Source of the DNA: Acanthaster planci
Taxonomy: Eukaryota > Echinodermata > Asteroidea > Valvatida > Acanthasteridae
Assembly (NCBI RefSeq): GCF_001949145.1
Contig: NW_019091376.1
Location: 1,918,314-1,982,313 of the forward strand
Length of the DNA: 64,000 bases
Direction: 5' to 3'
Below are positions 11,901 through 25,720 of this stretch, one piece after another. Under the pieces are notes generated by a model. It made no database searches, was not told the origin of the DNA, and saw only the letters and a list, made by a program, of their open reading frames with translations. The stretch's first letter is position 1. Each line of letters starts with the position of its first letter. The position numbers were made by a program, and so were the translations under genes.

Positions 11901-14898
11901 GTATTTCTCTCAGTCAGAGTTTGTTCATTTTGCATATGGTTTGTCCCAGAAATTGTTTGCCTATTCCAGTTACATGTATGTGTACATTATACAGAACATC
12001 TGCATCAAATCAGTTCTCTTCAGTCTCACAATCGGGTCTTTCTGTTTCTGTTAGATGCAAGTGCAGCCGCACATGATGTACACCTATGTGTACTTAAGCT
12101 GGCTGTGTCAGACTGCATTTTCTGGAATCCCATTTCCAAATTCCAGTCGTTGCACTGGCAGCAACCTGCCAAATCGTCAGGCAATTGCCCTTTAATCTCC
12201 TCCCAGCCCCGCCAGTTTCCATAATATGGACCCTAGGGGGATGCACCCGCTCAGCAGCCCAGTGTGTTTCTCCTGTGATTACACCTGCTCCAAATTTTGG
12301 CTTAATGAAGATGCATTTGTGGCCAAGATGGAGCTTATCTGCGGGATCTTCAATCAGATTTTGGGAAGGTGGTTGGGGAGGGGGATAGGGATGAAACTCG
12401 CCATAATAATGAGATCCACATTCATTGTCTGCACTTGGCCAATATCAGTGTGATTTTAATGTACATCTTTTGGGCTTTCATGGCTGACGGGCATGGATTT
12501 ATCCATTTTTGTATCTGTCAGAACCTGTGGACATTTAGAAATGGCACAGTTTTCACAACAGCCAACGATACAGCCTGGCCATTTTTTTTTTTTTTACATA
12601 TTTTGTCTTGCCCTCACAAATGTACATGTAGCTCTCGCTGGTGCCTAAAATGGGCATGGATGAAAGTGAAAACATTGCGTAGCAGCTGTCAGGTCGCAAA
12701 GGCTGATTGTGGTAGGAAGTGAAAGTGTTTTAGTCGGCATATTTCTCAATCTTATTTTGGTGCATTTACACAACATTGACACTTTGGCCTGATAATGCTG
12801 ACACACATGTCCAGAAGCCTCAGGCCTATCATTTTTGTAGATCTTTACCAAGGAGAAACATTTTGTGTGCAAAATCTGTATTGTGTTGAGGATGGAATCC
12901 ATTTAGCATGTTTCTTTATGTTAAATTAGTATTAATACCGACTAGTGTAGGTAACCAGTGTAGCCAGTTTTGAGCATGTACAAACAGTTCGAGCAAGTGT
13001 TCAGTGTGGTAAAGTATTGGATTGGCCCTACATGTACAGTAGTGAGAAAAGGAACAGTTGCTCCAAGAAAATGCAAGGTGCAACTCACAATCGTTACATT
13101 TTTCTATGGTTACAGTTGAAAGGTGTTCCTCAGTGAATGATGGTGAAGTATGATTTATGGAAACTGTGTTTTGGTCACAGTAAATGAAGCAGTGTTTGCC
13201 CATCGCAAACACCTCTACCATTTCTATTATCTGCAGGATGCACTGGCAGCATCCTGCCTGTTCTTTGGAAGTGGAAAGTTTGCTCAAACATCCAAACTTA
13301 TTGATTTTATGATCCCCTCCTGAATGCCATTATAATAAGTCCTGCGTTGGAAAAGACAAGTACAAAAGAGGGCTTTAATATTTGCCATGGAACCCCAGCC
13401 TTTGTCTATTTCTCAATGGTGTATTTTTCTCCCTGCCCTTTCTTTAAGAAGTCTCATTGCATTTGGAAGGCCATATTAAATAAGCTCATGTTTGATTGCC
13501 TGTAGTGGTGGCTGTCAGGTTTCTTTTCCTCGCATGGAAGTTCATCCACAAATCCCGCCATGCTCAGGTAAAAGTGGTATAACAAATTTCTGTTGGAGGT
13601 GAAAGCTGAAAGTTGACTGTGATTTTCAAAACATTTTTTAATTGCAAATATAAAAGAAATTGTCACATCTTGGATTGTGGAGGAATAGGACACAGGAAGG
13701 AAGTGGTGGTAGTGGTGGAGGGGGGTCAGACTGACTATTCATGAGACATAAAATGGGTGGTGGATCTTTGGGTAATGGGCAATCGGCAAGGAACACGCAT
13801 TGATTAGCCAGTTATTCATACCCACACATTGTGACAACAACAATTCATAGTCAGTGGCCTCATTGTTCAGGGGGGCATACCAAATTTTAATCAATCCTAG
13901 AACTCTTATTGTTGAGTCCCTGCCAGACCCCATTGTGTAACTGCTTCCTTTCAGCTGCGCAAAAGGATGATTAATTCAGTGCTGATGCATTTCTGGAGAA
14001 TATCTTTTCATCATTCATGCCTGATCTTTTTATTTTTAATCCCGTGTGGGGACCATCTTTTTTTAACTTTACTTTCTGTTTTAATCCCCTTGCAAACTCA
14101 AGAGGCGCCCACAGTTTAAAGGTTTCCATTCACTTCTTTTCAAGTTCCTGAATAACAAAGGAATACCATGATAGTAGTTTCTTAAGAATTTTTCTACTGC
14201 CGGAGGCTCCTGCCACAAAAAAGGAGAGCGAGAGAGCTGGGTGTTGACAAGCTAAGAGCCACTTTTTTTTTAACGGACTCTCAGTTCTCAGCTATGTCAG
14301 AAGTCTTGTTGGCTTTACTAATCTGCTGTAAGGTTATGCATTATTACCCACTGATATTCATGAAAGCACTCCCGGGCTCAAGTCAACAGGGCCTTCAAAA
14401 AGTTCTCTGCAGACAAAAAGCAACAGGCTTGAGCCTTTTTCCCTCTCTCCAATAGTTTACAAGGTCAAACAAATTTGACCATACAGATTATGGAATGTTG
14501 GGCCCTAAAAAGGCTGTTATCGGGAAGAGTGCTGATACTACATGTAATAGTGATGAGTTGATGCCTGTCCATTCACCTGTGTCACTGTCCTTGTATTTGT
14601 CCACCTGTCAGTGTGAGGGGTGGGGAATGAGAACACATACATGTACAACTATCTTTGTATCATGTTTTTGGGGGGTGTGGGTCAAATTTCAACATCGTTA
14701 CTGAATGAAAAATTGATTAACTGCGAGATGGCAGCAAGCTGCATAATCCGGCCTCTTTTGTGCGAAGAACCTCCCTGAATGTCCTTCCTATGGCAATGGC
14801 AATCAATACGCACAACTGGTGTGGTTGAATTACCCCCCATTGCCTTCCAGCTTAATGCTGCTTAATACTTCAACCGAAGATTGGTAAGCTGTGTTCAT

Positions 14899-14938
14899 TA
14901 TCTCATGTGTGGGACTTCATGTATCTCATGTGTGGGAC
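14899..14938. repeat. 17-bp direct duplication
   Basis: The 17-mer TATCTCATGTGTGGGAC occurs at 14899-14915 and again at 14922-14938, separated by 6 bases. It is a local duplication with no visible coding role. Confidence 0.85.
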
Positions 14939-17396
14939 ACTGGAGGATGACGACGTGCAGTCCAGAATAGGATGTTGTCAGTTGGTGCTCCCATTTCATT
15001 TGACTTGTTAATGGACTGTCAGCCCAGAATATGTGGTCATTGTTACACTTTGGCCACGGCTGGGGAAACTATCAAAGGGAAGATTATCATTATACTTGGG
15101 TCTCCAGTATTCTTGGGTCTCTCTACAACCATTGTGACGGCCAAAAAATTCATGACCTATGGTGGCACACAAATGTGTGAATGTTCACAAAACTGCAAGT
15201 GAAATTTAACACGATTCATAAAAATGGGGTTGGCATTTGCTAACACCAATGAGCAGGATTCTTCTCAAAGTCATTAAAACAGCTGTTAAGATGGGGGGGG
15301 GAGACAAAAGGAGTAACCATCTCTTCTACCAAACCCCACCACCACAAAGAATGATCCAGTCCTGTCATATTATGCCATCAAGGTGCAACAGCTGCAAAAT
15401 AATTAGGAAGCACCAACCCAGCAGAATGCCCCCCCCCCATAACCACAGGCATACCTTATTACTTACTTCCCATAGTTATGACCGTTACATAACCCACCTT
15501 CAGAAGACAATTGATTGGCAATAAGAACCTGGCTGTCTTTTTTTTTTGACCACAGAGGTGTCATTTTTTCCCCTCCTGTCTCTCTCTCTTTCTTTCCATT
15601 TCCTGTCCACCACTTCCTATTACATGGACCCCCCCAGTGTTTCAGGAAATACCGTCCTTTTTTTTCTGTTTCCTCCTAGTACGGCTTTGTACACCTAAAT
15701 ATTAATTTGGACTTTTTCCAGTGGTAAACAGGCCAAATGTTTTGTCATTTTTAGATGCCGGTTGTACTTTAGCTGGGGCTGTTCAGAAGGTTAATCCATT
15801 TCCTCTGCTGAAACATGCTAGAAAGTGCAATACCCTGACTTTTTTCTCCCAAGTCCATCAAATCTCATGTTCAGTTTTCCTTGCAGTTATGTAAGAGTAC
15901 TTTGGCACTGTCTAAAACGATGAACACTGTTTCATTTGTCGTGAAAAATTATGTGACGCTTTGGTCATCTTTTCTTTATCCAAGACTGGTAAGAGGCAAA
16001 ACCTTTAAAAAAATGGAAATTTCTAACATTTTCAGAATTAATCATTTGACAAATGTTGAGCGAGTAGCTGTGCATTCAGACGGCAGATGAATAATATTGA
16101 AGATAGTCATAAATCACTTTCATGTACTTTTCTATATATTTGCCCAGTTTCCAAAGTGTTCTGATTTTATATCGTCTAAATGTCACAAAGTGCTTTTTTT
16201 GCAGGCATTCCTGACAGAATGTTGATGTCTTGCTTTCAACAGGAGGGGATGCATTCATGTCAAAACCCTGTGTTTTATTCCACTTGTCATAAAGTGTGCC
16301 CGACTCATTTCTATCCCCACTCCTTACCACCAGAGCAGGGCATTTCTTCGACATGTTCTTGTAGGTTCAAAGCACCATGTCACCTCTACATTTCCCAAGG
16401 TCAGACAAGTGCTTTTGATGATATAAATTGTTTTTCGATTGTGTTCCTCTGTTACACCGGTTCATTGTTTCACAGTTGCAGCCCCAAGCTTTATTTCCCA
16501 AATGACTCTGAATCTTGGTGTTCTTTTCCTTGTCTCTGATTTCATCAAGTCTACCTGGTGACTTCTTAGAGAAGACTGGCAGATTTTTTTCAAATTATCA
16601 GAAATATCATTGGTGAGTTGTCAACCTGGTCATGACATGTACATGATGTAGCTACTGAAGCACATGTTGACACATTCAGATGGCAAGGCCATCATTGTCA
16701 CAATAAAGATCAAAACGAGAGATAACCACCTGTTGTCTGTCCATGTGTGGCCAAGACATTCTCTGTCCATATCCATGCCATCTGGTCAAGCAGCCTTTTT
16801 TGGGAGGGGGGATTTCTTACTAGCTCCAAGGATGAATCCATTCTTCATGGTATGATTGAGCAAATCAAACTAACTTGTATCAGATGTAGGGGCCCCAGCT
16901 TTATAATTCCTTGGTCAGTGTCATATTTCAGGGCCCCCCTGTGAGGGAATGATGTAATGGGTATGGCATGCAACCAGAAGGGGGCGGAGAAGATAAGGGT
17001 CCTGGAAGAAATGAGCAGTGAATCACTATTGACTGTCAGGGGAGTGCCAAAACAAAAATGCCTCCCCACAGAGCAGTGGGGATAGCATCATTTGGTGAAT
17101 GTATGAAGAAAAGTGGAAGCAGCACTGTAAAAGGCGCCTATCAGAGATTCTTGAGCACTGCCAAGTGGTAGTGTGATATCTACATCAGAATCATCTTAAA
17201 ACTAGGACTGGCTGTTGTTCCGGAACATATCCCCCCATCCACCCAAGGTGACTACTGGTGTTGAAGTTGTTGAACTGCTGCAAACATGTACAAACTTTAC
17301 TCTATGGCATGAGGAATGCCAGTTCATGTGCATCAAGCAGTGTATGCACATACATGTACATTTGGCTCTTGTCACAGCATTGGACATGAAAGCAAG

Positions 17397-17412
17397 TACA
17401 TGTACATGTACT
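17397..17412. repeat. TACATGTACATGTA palindromic repeat
   Basis: One copy of a self-complementary hexamer-type repeat (ACATGT)n that recurs across the window. Clear copies or close variants also occur at 12622-12630, 21045-21060, 21115-21128, 28853-28866, 34323-34336, 38821-38836, 39502-39515, 57470-57482 and, longest, 58098-58125. Confidence 0.8.
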
Positions 17413-20400
17413 TAAACCATAAGTGGTAAAATATGGTGCACTCATCTCTCTGTCATTCCTCACCTCATATACAACTGTATGAAAAATTCTGATAGTATCG
17501 TTTCCTAGCTCCTACAGGGTTGCCTGCTACTTGATCACCCACAGTCTGTCCCCACCCTAGCTTGACTTCTATTTACACCAAATTCTAAAGGCGTAATTGC
17601 AAATGGTATTGATAAGTTGACTGAATGGGGGAGGGAAGTTAAAGAACTCCCCATCACCCGGATCACTGCCCTCCACTTCTTGTGAAGCTGTCTTTCTTCC
17701 CCCCTAGCAGCACAAAGGTCCGAGGAATGCTTTATGAATCCCTGCTTACAAATACCTGGTGCTGTTGTCACAGGAGGTGATTCAGTGGTGGGACATTAGT
17801 CCCTCAATTGATGATAGTTATTATTTGATTACAGGGGACTGGTAACAGTTCTGTTCGCAGAAGTACAGAGTCATGTTTGGTTTTTTGGTCTCAGCGGAAG
17901 GGGCAGCCAGTTTGCTTGATGCATGTACACAGGCTGTTCCCCTCAGCAAGTTGGGTAGGTATGGGATTGGGATTGTCGTACACATGTGCACACTGGAAAA
18001 GAACATTTGTAGGCTTGGAGAAAGGTCACTGGTACATACATCAGCTAAAGAAAACATCCTTATTGTGCTAATGGAAAAGTCAATCACTGGTAAATTTTAA
18101 TTTAAAGTTTTAATTTCACACACAGGTAGGACCTGGATCTGTTGCTATGCCATTATATTGTACACACCCGAACGCATTCACCACAGATTTGGAATGATGA
18201 TTGGGAGTGATGATTAAAGATAATTCCCTTCATAGACTTCCAACAAAAACTCATCAAGTTTGTAATTTACTTGCCATCATTCAGGAGTTAGGACTTCTGT
18301 TGAAATCACTGCTATTTGGTAATAACAGCGCTGATTTGGCAGGTGTGTTTTTTTACTGTATGTTTTACCATTTTCATTCCCATGATATTTTATGAGGAAT
18401 GTTCGCGTTGAAAAGTTGTTTTGGAACAGCATAAAGGCTATCTCAGTGGGATAAAAACTCCTTTTCTCACAATATTTCGTAATCTCTTTGGCATTGCTGC
18501 TTTGGATTTTTGCCAATCATAATTTGATTTTGGTTTCTAAATAGTCTGATAAATTGGCAGTATTATTGTTAATGTCCCTACACTTTGTTCATCATCAATC
18601 TGTCTTGTGATTTATTCAGACTGGTTGGCAAACTAAGTTTCAATTGTTGGTTGGACTTGGTATTGTTGTGAAGTGACAGCCGACCTTCTGAACTTCCTCG
18701 TTTATAATTACCAAATAGCCCTAGGGGCCTACATGTATTCTTATATATTGTGCAACCCATTATTGTATGTATCTGCCCTTGCCTTATTTTCATCTGACCA
18801 AGCGTGCCAATGTTGAATACTTTCACTTCCGTAATAACTGGGCTTCCCAGGAGGAAATCAAGGGCATTGTTGCACGCAGGTACCTACATCCTGACTACTA
18901 GTTTTTTGTTTGTGTTTTGCTCTCCCGTGTGAAAAAGTGTAAAGGCCTGGTATGTTTTTTATTTTGACAACCTGTAGTAGTGGATCACTCCATACTTCTG
19001 CTTCATGTACGGAAAGAGCTAGAGTGTTCTGTCAGTATGCAGCCAAACCATGTCCTGTTGTCTCCGCTGATTGGCAATGCTGTCCAGGAGTTTCTCCCTT
19101 AGCTTTTTCTCTTGACTCTGAACTTAAGCAAGTGTCTGCGTGTGGACAGACGCGTGGCTCTCTCTGAAGACCCAGCTGGCAACATCCCTGGGCTCTTAGT
19201 TCTGTGTGGTCCTAACGAGTCTCCCAGGAGTTGAAGCTGCTTGCCCTCTTCCAGGTCTGAAACCCAAGCAGGGATTGTTCTCAGTCTGGCCAGGGAAAAG
19301 CAACTATTTTGATAGACAGTCTTCCTTGACAATGTGTTAGCTTTTTTATCGTACACTTACAGTGAGTGGGCTTCTATGAAGTCACATTTACCCATGCACC
19401 GCTTTGGTTGGAAGAAACCCTCCCTGAACTTTTAAAATGGCAAAGGAACACATCGTGTCAGGTAGGTTCAGAGTACATGTATTTGAACTCACAACATATG
19501 AAAACAAGATAAGTCAAATCAGGAATTGAAAAATGAAATTATAGGGTGCATGTTTATTATTATTTTTGTTAAATAAACAAGGAATTTAAGATAATTATGC
19601 CCGTTATAACGACAGATGACAGTCGTATGATGTCATTTTATCATCAAAATGTAGTGACTGGATACTTAGAGCCATGTCCCTATTTCAGAGGGTCCCCGGC
19701 TGTTATCAAATGTGGGTCTGTCAACCCAGTCAAGTCTTGCTGTCAATCAAGAGACTTTGTGCCAACATCTCAGTGTCTGAGATTTTCCTTCCTCTATTTG
19801 AGGGACTTGAGGGTTTATGTGCAGCTTTAGCACTGCCTATCCTTACTCTGAGTAACTTTGGTGGGTCAGAACTTATGAAGGATGATGTCAAGTGGCAATG
19901 GACAAGTAGTTGATCATTGATAAAGAACTTGCTTAAATTCTGCGGCTGCCATTTGCATTCTGTGTAGACCCATTGGAGGCTATTATTTTGCCACACACCT
20001 GCACCTACATACGTGCAGATGTAGTAGATGAACAGTGTGCCCATTGTTTGTTAATTTAAGTTAATAACTTAGAGTTAGCGTAACAGTCTTGCATTTGAAA
20101 AGACAGTCACTGGTTACAAAGGATGTGCAGCATTGCTTGCCTTTTTTGTTTGTTTTGAAACCTGTAGAAGAAAGCAGTGACTGTCAGTTATTCATCTGCA
20201 CTCATCCTCACAAAATATCATCTACTTGAAGCAGTAAATATAAGTTTAGTGTATTCAGTAGCAAAACTCTGTAAGTCTGAGTGGCTGTACACGGGGCATG
20301 GTCACTTGTCAAGGAAAGTCACTCTTAAACTATTTGAACCACAAAAATAATGCCATTATTTTTATTTCTACGTACATTCAAGGAAAGTATGAATAGTTCT

Positions 20401-22659
20401 ATGTTTTATTTGAATTTTTGTGGTTTTTTTGTTTTGTTTTTTGTTTTTTTACAATTCAAGCAATACAGAGTTTGAAGGGCACGTATCTTTCACTCCCATT
20501 TGACGTGTGGAAATTGACAACTTTGACCGTGCGCGGCGGTTACTTGACCGGACCCTCGTGAACCATACAGAATTGTCCTAAGCAACTTTCCAATCCTCTG
20601 TTGAGCCTTCTTATTTTTAAGACTTCGTTTGCTCAGAATTAACGAAAGATCACATTGAAACTCTTTGTGTGTGCTCTAGAATTCTTAAACCAGCATCAAG
20701 AAAAGAAATGCTGCATAAATATGAAATTTAGCCTCAAAGTGGTTACTAACATGATAAATTATTTCCATTTTCAATCGATATCTCGGTCTTTTTTTCCCAC
20801 TAAATTTTTCTTTATTTTAGAAGTTTTCCAACAAAAGGGAGACATTGCACACGACAGGCCAGAATCTCAACTGCACAATACAATCAGTTTTATCTTGCTA
20901 GATTTTTTTGTTTGACTTTCATAAGTTATTCTAGACATTTCTGCGCAGCACAATCTTTGTGTTTTACATGCACAAAACCAATCCAGTCATGTACCGTGCA
21001 CGGTATACTGCAGCCTGTTACATGCGTACCGACGTACCACATGTGCATGTACATGTATGTGGAAAATATGCGTCAGAGCCAGTGTACATGTTCATGCGGT
21101 TCATGCGTGTATAGTACATGTACATGTAAAACTGGAGATATACATTATATGCCGTGAATTCATACATTGCCTGGCAATGTTACAATGAAAGATAGACATC
21201 AGTTTCAATAGTAAACTTCATTTTGACTTACTGTAATTTTGTGTTCATCTTTCATTCCTGAGTCACTCAATTCTTATACTCGTAAGGCCGAGAAGAAAAA
21301 AATCTAGTGCAAAACCGTCAGCAAATCTAAAACCTTCAATCCTTTCTCCATGACAGCCCACTTTTGAAAACTCCAGGAAAACTTTGAATTCTTTGTTTGA
21401 GCCTTCAAAAATTGCATCAAAACGTAAACAAGCTACCTCTTATGAAAAGAGCTTTCACAAAAATCACTAATTTTGACCATGCTAGTACTATTTCTCCTTT
21501 TTTTTCACAAAACACATAAGGAAAAGGCCTTATCTTACCATAAAAGTACTTTTGGGTAGGTATTTTTATTTTAAAAAAGTTTAAATAGGACGTAAATTCA
21601 TTGAAATGAAGCAGCTGCTTGTCTGGCCCGAATTCTCATGGCCCTCATTAAATATGCAAATGACCCTAAAATGGGACATGTGCAGTTAATAATTTCCATC
21701 TAAAACATACGTGAGGGGCTTTTGTTGTACATGTACATAGCACCCTCCTTTGCAGCTTTCAAGTCATCCTGGAGTAGCCTGATTTCAGACAGTCCCAACT
21801 TTAAGGTTACTCTGGCATCCTATATTTGTATGTGAAATTACCCTTGTACCTTGAATTTCCGGCAAACTGTCCAATCAGTTTATGCCCCAGCCTTTGAATA
21901 TCAAGGTTTGGCACAATACCAAACACCAGTACTTGCGTTCCCAATACGGTAACATATCCCTCTGCTAAAATGGAGATTGCAGAACATCTGTTATTTTTGT
22001 GCAGGTACTGCATTTTGTGCCTTGTTGCCTTTGTATGCACAGGTGAGGGTCATTTCCTTCTGATTTTTTATGGTCATTTCCCTTGTTTTGAAATCATGCT
22101 GTTTTTACAGGCATGTGCGTGAATGTTTCCCTCAGTGGTCCATGAAATGTTCATAATATGCTGGCATCTTGCACGTAAATCCTGCTGATAGACAAACCCA
22201 ATGAAAATTTTATATTTGTAATTCACAACTTGCAACCAGCTTAATCCTGCATGTATTTCCCTTGACCAAAACATTAATGTCCGACAAATCTGAATGCGTC
22301 TCTTCAACCCGTATTTAGATGACACATGCACATTCTACCATTCCAAGTATTTGAAACACATTCAGTAGCACCCTCCCCCGTGCGTTTGAAAGGGCAAAAA
22401 AAATCCTCTTTACTTAAATACAAATGCTGAGTACCCCATTTCCCTGCTTCCATCTCAAATATTGTTTTAATCTGCGCTATTAAGGTCCGTTGAGTGAAGT
22501 GTTACACGAGGAAAGTAAAGGGGAAAAAAATGACAGACCCAGGTATTACGTTCCCTTGTTGAACTATCCTCTAAATACATGACTCCAGGCACAGGCTAGC
22601 GACTCCCCGTCAAGTGTGTATTCTAAAAACATTTTCAGAAATCGGGACAGCATTCTTGA

Positions 22660-23010
22660 AGTTTGCAACTGTTATTTCTAAACTGGCCAGGAGAAGTAGG
22701 CCAGGGGGATTCTGTGGAGAGGTCCGCTGCTCCAAATGCGGCTTGTGTGCCATATTTTCTGCCCGCGGTGGACACGTCGAATAAACCCACGCCGTCTTAA
22801 AGACGACCAGGGAAACAAAGCCAGAGGGCGGCTTTTCATTTTATAAGCCGGCGATATTTTTCTAAACCCGGACAGATCCTGATTTCATGCTTAGTTGGGA
22901 TCTGCGCCTGGGGCGGCGTGGATGGTTTTTGTCCCCTCCGCTGTCAATCATCTTCAAGAATAGGTCAGATCCCCCGGGGCCCTATTTAAATTGTATGCCT
23001 GTTACTATTT
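22660..23010. promoter_or_regulatory. Candidate intronic enhancer A
   Basis: This segment is richer in CpG and more complex than the surrounding AT-rich intron. It contains a CTGTCAATCATC string near 22940-22952 (a TGIF/Meis-Pbx-like core) and a TTTATAAG word (Cdx/Hox-like) near 22841-22848. It also has several GC-rich words (GGCGGC, CCCGGGG) that are rare elsewhere in the intron. It has no open frame of interest. The regulatory role is inferred from composition and motifs only. Confidence 0.25.
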
Positions 23011-23146
23011 GATGGTGTTGTAATTATTCGCCCCTTTGCTGTTCTACAGCACAGTGTTTGTTCCCTGTCATCTTCCAGCTTTTTGTAATGTATCAATAGT
23101 TATGATCTGCTTTTCCTGAAAAAAATCTTGCTTTTTTGGTTGCTAC

Positions 23147-23172
23147 CCCCTTTAAATGTCCCCTTTAAATGT
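23147..23172. repeat. 13-bp perfect tandem duplication
   Basis: CCCCTTTAAATGT is repeated head to tail (23147-23159 and 23160-23172). It is a simple local duplication inside the intron. Confidence 0.9.
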
Positions 23173-25189
23173 AGGGTAGAGTTTATATTTTTATATATTT
23201 GAGTTGCATGTACAGCCATGTTTGGATATTTGAATATTGATATTTTTTCACATTTCACTCTCTAGACTAAAGTTCCTCTTAATGACTCAAGAAAATTTCT
23301 ATTTTAGCACAGGAACTTTTGGGCAATCATTTTCCAAATTGGATGGGGTCCACTTTCCCATTTCCGTCAGCAATTTACGTTCCCTTCTTTTTCAAAGCAG
23401 ATTTATTCTCTACCTCTTTGAAGGTCTAATTAAGCTAGGTGAACGGTTTTGATTTTGTGGGCAAAATCTCTGATGGATTTATTGCTCCTGCCTTCCTGAT
23501 TGTGTAAACCCTGCTTTCCCCTCAGCCCTTGGTGCTTCGCCTTGTGGAGTGAGCTCCCCCCTTGTAGGGTGTAGGTCCCTCATCAGGAGGGGGATGTTCC
23601 CCGGGGAAAGGTTGCCCGGTTCAACTTCACACTAAGGCACTTCCTAGTAGGAAATTGATTTACACTTTACAGTCCACAGTTTCCCCTCCTGTTAGGGCTC
23701 GTCATGCTACTCCTATCCTGGCCTCCCAGTCCCCCTTGCCACCCTGCATGGCTTGCCCTGTAGTGCGGGCTGTTTTGTCTGTGTCTGCCTGGGCCCAAGA
23801 TAGATATCATCCACAGTCTGTCGCACGCCTTGGCTCACTGCTTTTTTCTGTCTAATCATGGCTTGTCTTCTGTTTTTCTCTTTGCTTTCTGTCAACTTTT
23901 CTCGGGCATTTTTCGCCATCTTCGTCTCCCTGTGGATGCAGGGGAAGATCTGTGTATCTGTCTGGCTCTTCCTTGCTCTGTGGTTGCACCTCTGTGCCAT
24001 TCATTCCGGAGTTGTTGTTGATCATGTCCAAATTTAGCAAATTTCTTCAAGTCTTTTATCCGACTTCCACTACCTCCTTCATCACCGTGGTTAAGAACAG
24101 AAATAACAGCATGGGGTAGTTTTAGTGTTTGTAAAACACACATAGTTGGTCAAGTCTCCCTGCTGTTTTTAACTGTCTCGTTCTCTTTCTGTCTTTGACA
24201 TGTCAGATATTCATTTTTTGCCTGTTTTCCTTTTCTCCATCAGTTATCTCCCTGCTCGGCTTGCCTCCCTATCTTATATTTAGTTTGTACGCACATAGAA
24301 GAAAACAGAAACTCTTTTCACTGGGTTGCGAGACCTGGACCCATTTTGCATGGCGACATTTTTTCTCTCCCAAGGAAATTTCCCTGCCCCCCAAAAATTG
24401 GTAATTATTTCTGGAGGCTGAGGTCCAACTTCTTGTCTGTACCTGTCCCCCCGGCCATTGCTGTCTCCAGAACCTCATAATGCCCCCTCAATCATCGGCC
24501 GCTACCGGATCATAAATATTTTTGCTGTGGCGCATTGCCTTAACTTTGAGGGATTTGGCTCGGGTTACCCGCACATTAGGAGGTGACACTCCTGTGCCCT
24601 CTTTGTAATGGCCTCAAAGCTCGGCATTGGGCTTTGCCGATTTCACTCTCACTTGTCAGAAGTTTTTGCACTTGTAAACTTGACTTGTTCTTGTGCCCTT
24701 TTTTTTGTGATGGCATTTTTTGGCCTGGACTTTTGCTGGAGGTTGGGAAGGCAGCAGTGGCACAAATACCATGACTCAAATGTTGATCTTCATTTCAAGT
24801 GAATCAGTCAGAGTTACTTTAATGCAGGATCTACTGTAAATGCAGGACCGTATCTGTTTCTGGTATGACAAACAGAAATCTTTCTGGATGTTGTTCTTAT
24901 CTCATTCCCCAACAGCAGGTCAAGTTGATATTTCAACGTTTTCCCTTTTGTTGGCTGTTTTTTAAATACTGTAGTAAAGCTTACACCGTGACTGATTGTG
25001 CATTACATCATACCTTATACTGTGAAAACCAGCGGGTTAATTGTGTTGCTTTGTTCATGGCAAACAATAGGTGAGGATCTTCAGGTTACCTAATACATTA
25101 TGTAGGTGGCATGTTGTGGACATCCTCTTTCTGTTCTGCAACACCAGAAGCACGTTTTCCTGTTCAGGTAAAATAAAAATAAAAACCCT

Positions 25190-25720
25190 GGCACACAGTG
25201 AGCGGCTGGTACTGCTTCAAAACAAAAGTGACAGCGTGGAACCCGCCGTTCATGTGGCCGTATGTATGCAGCTCAGCGCTCACTGGCACAATCCCAGCCT
25301 TCTCAGTAGTCCAGTCAGATTCCTATATCCCCTGATATATTACATGCGGCGTGTTTGCATTGTCATACACAGCTAAGGTTCCTGTAATAAAGAGCCATGT
25401 GTGCGAGACCTCGTTTTTCGCCGGGCCCCTTGTTGGTTTAGTGCAGTGCGACTGGTGTATCGTATCCGCTGCGCCATAAACATACATTTGCAGTCCTTTA
25501 GCATGCAGAGCCGAGGACTGTCCTCCCCCCTCTGTTGGCCGGCACAAACATATGAAATTGGCGAGCGGAATGAAATATGAGTGGATGATTGTTTATAGCG
25601 AGGGCTTTTGTTCGCAGTGACGGCTTTTCGTCCCTGCACTCAATTTTTGTGTGTTTGGGGGATGGCTGGCAACGCAGCAGGCGAGAAATATGGAGTGACA
25701 GTGCAGGCTTTAATCCCATG
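25190..25720. promoter_or_regulatory. Candidate intronic enhancer B
   Basis: This is a roughly 530-bp island of balanced composition with many CpGs inside AT-rich intron. Visible words include GCGCCATAAACATACA near 25470 (Hox/Cdx-like CATAAA with a Fox-like AAACA), ATTGTTTATAG near 25588 (Fox-type) and GGTGTATCG. Overlapping open frames exist on the minus strand at about 25320-25720, but they show no domain and use different frames, so I do not call a gene. The high information content would fit a conserved non-coding element. This is an inference. Confidence 0.25.
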
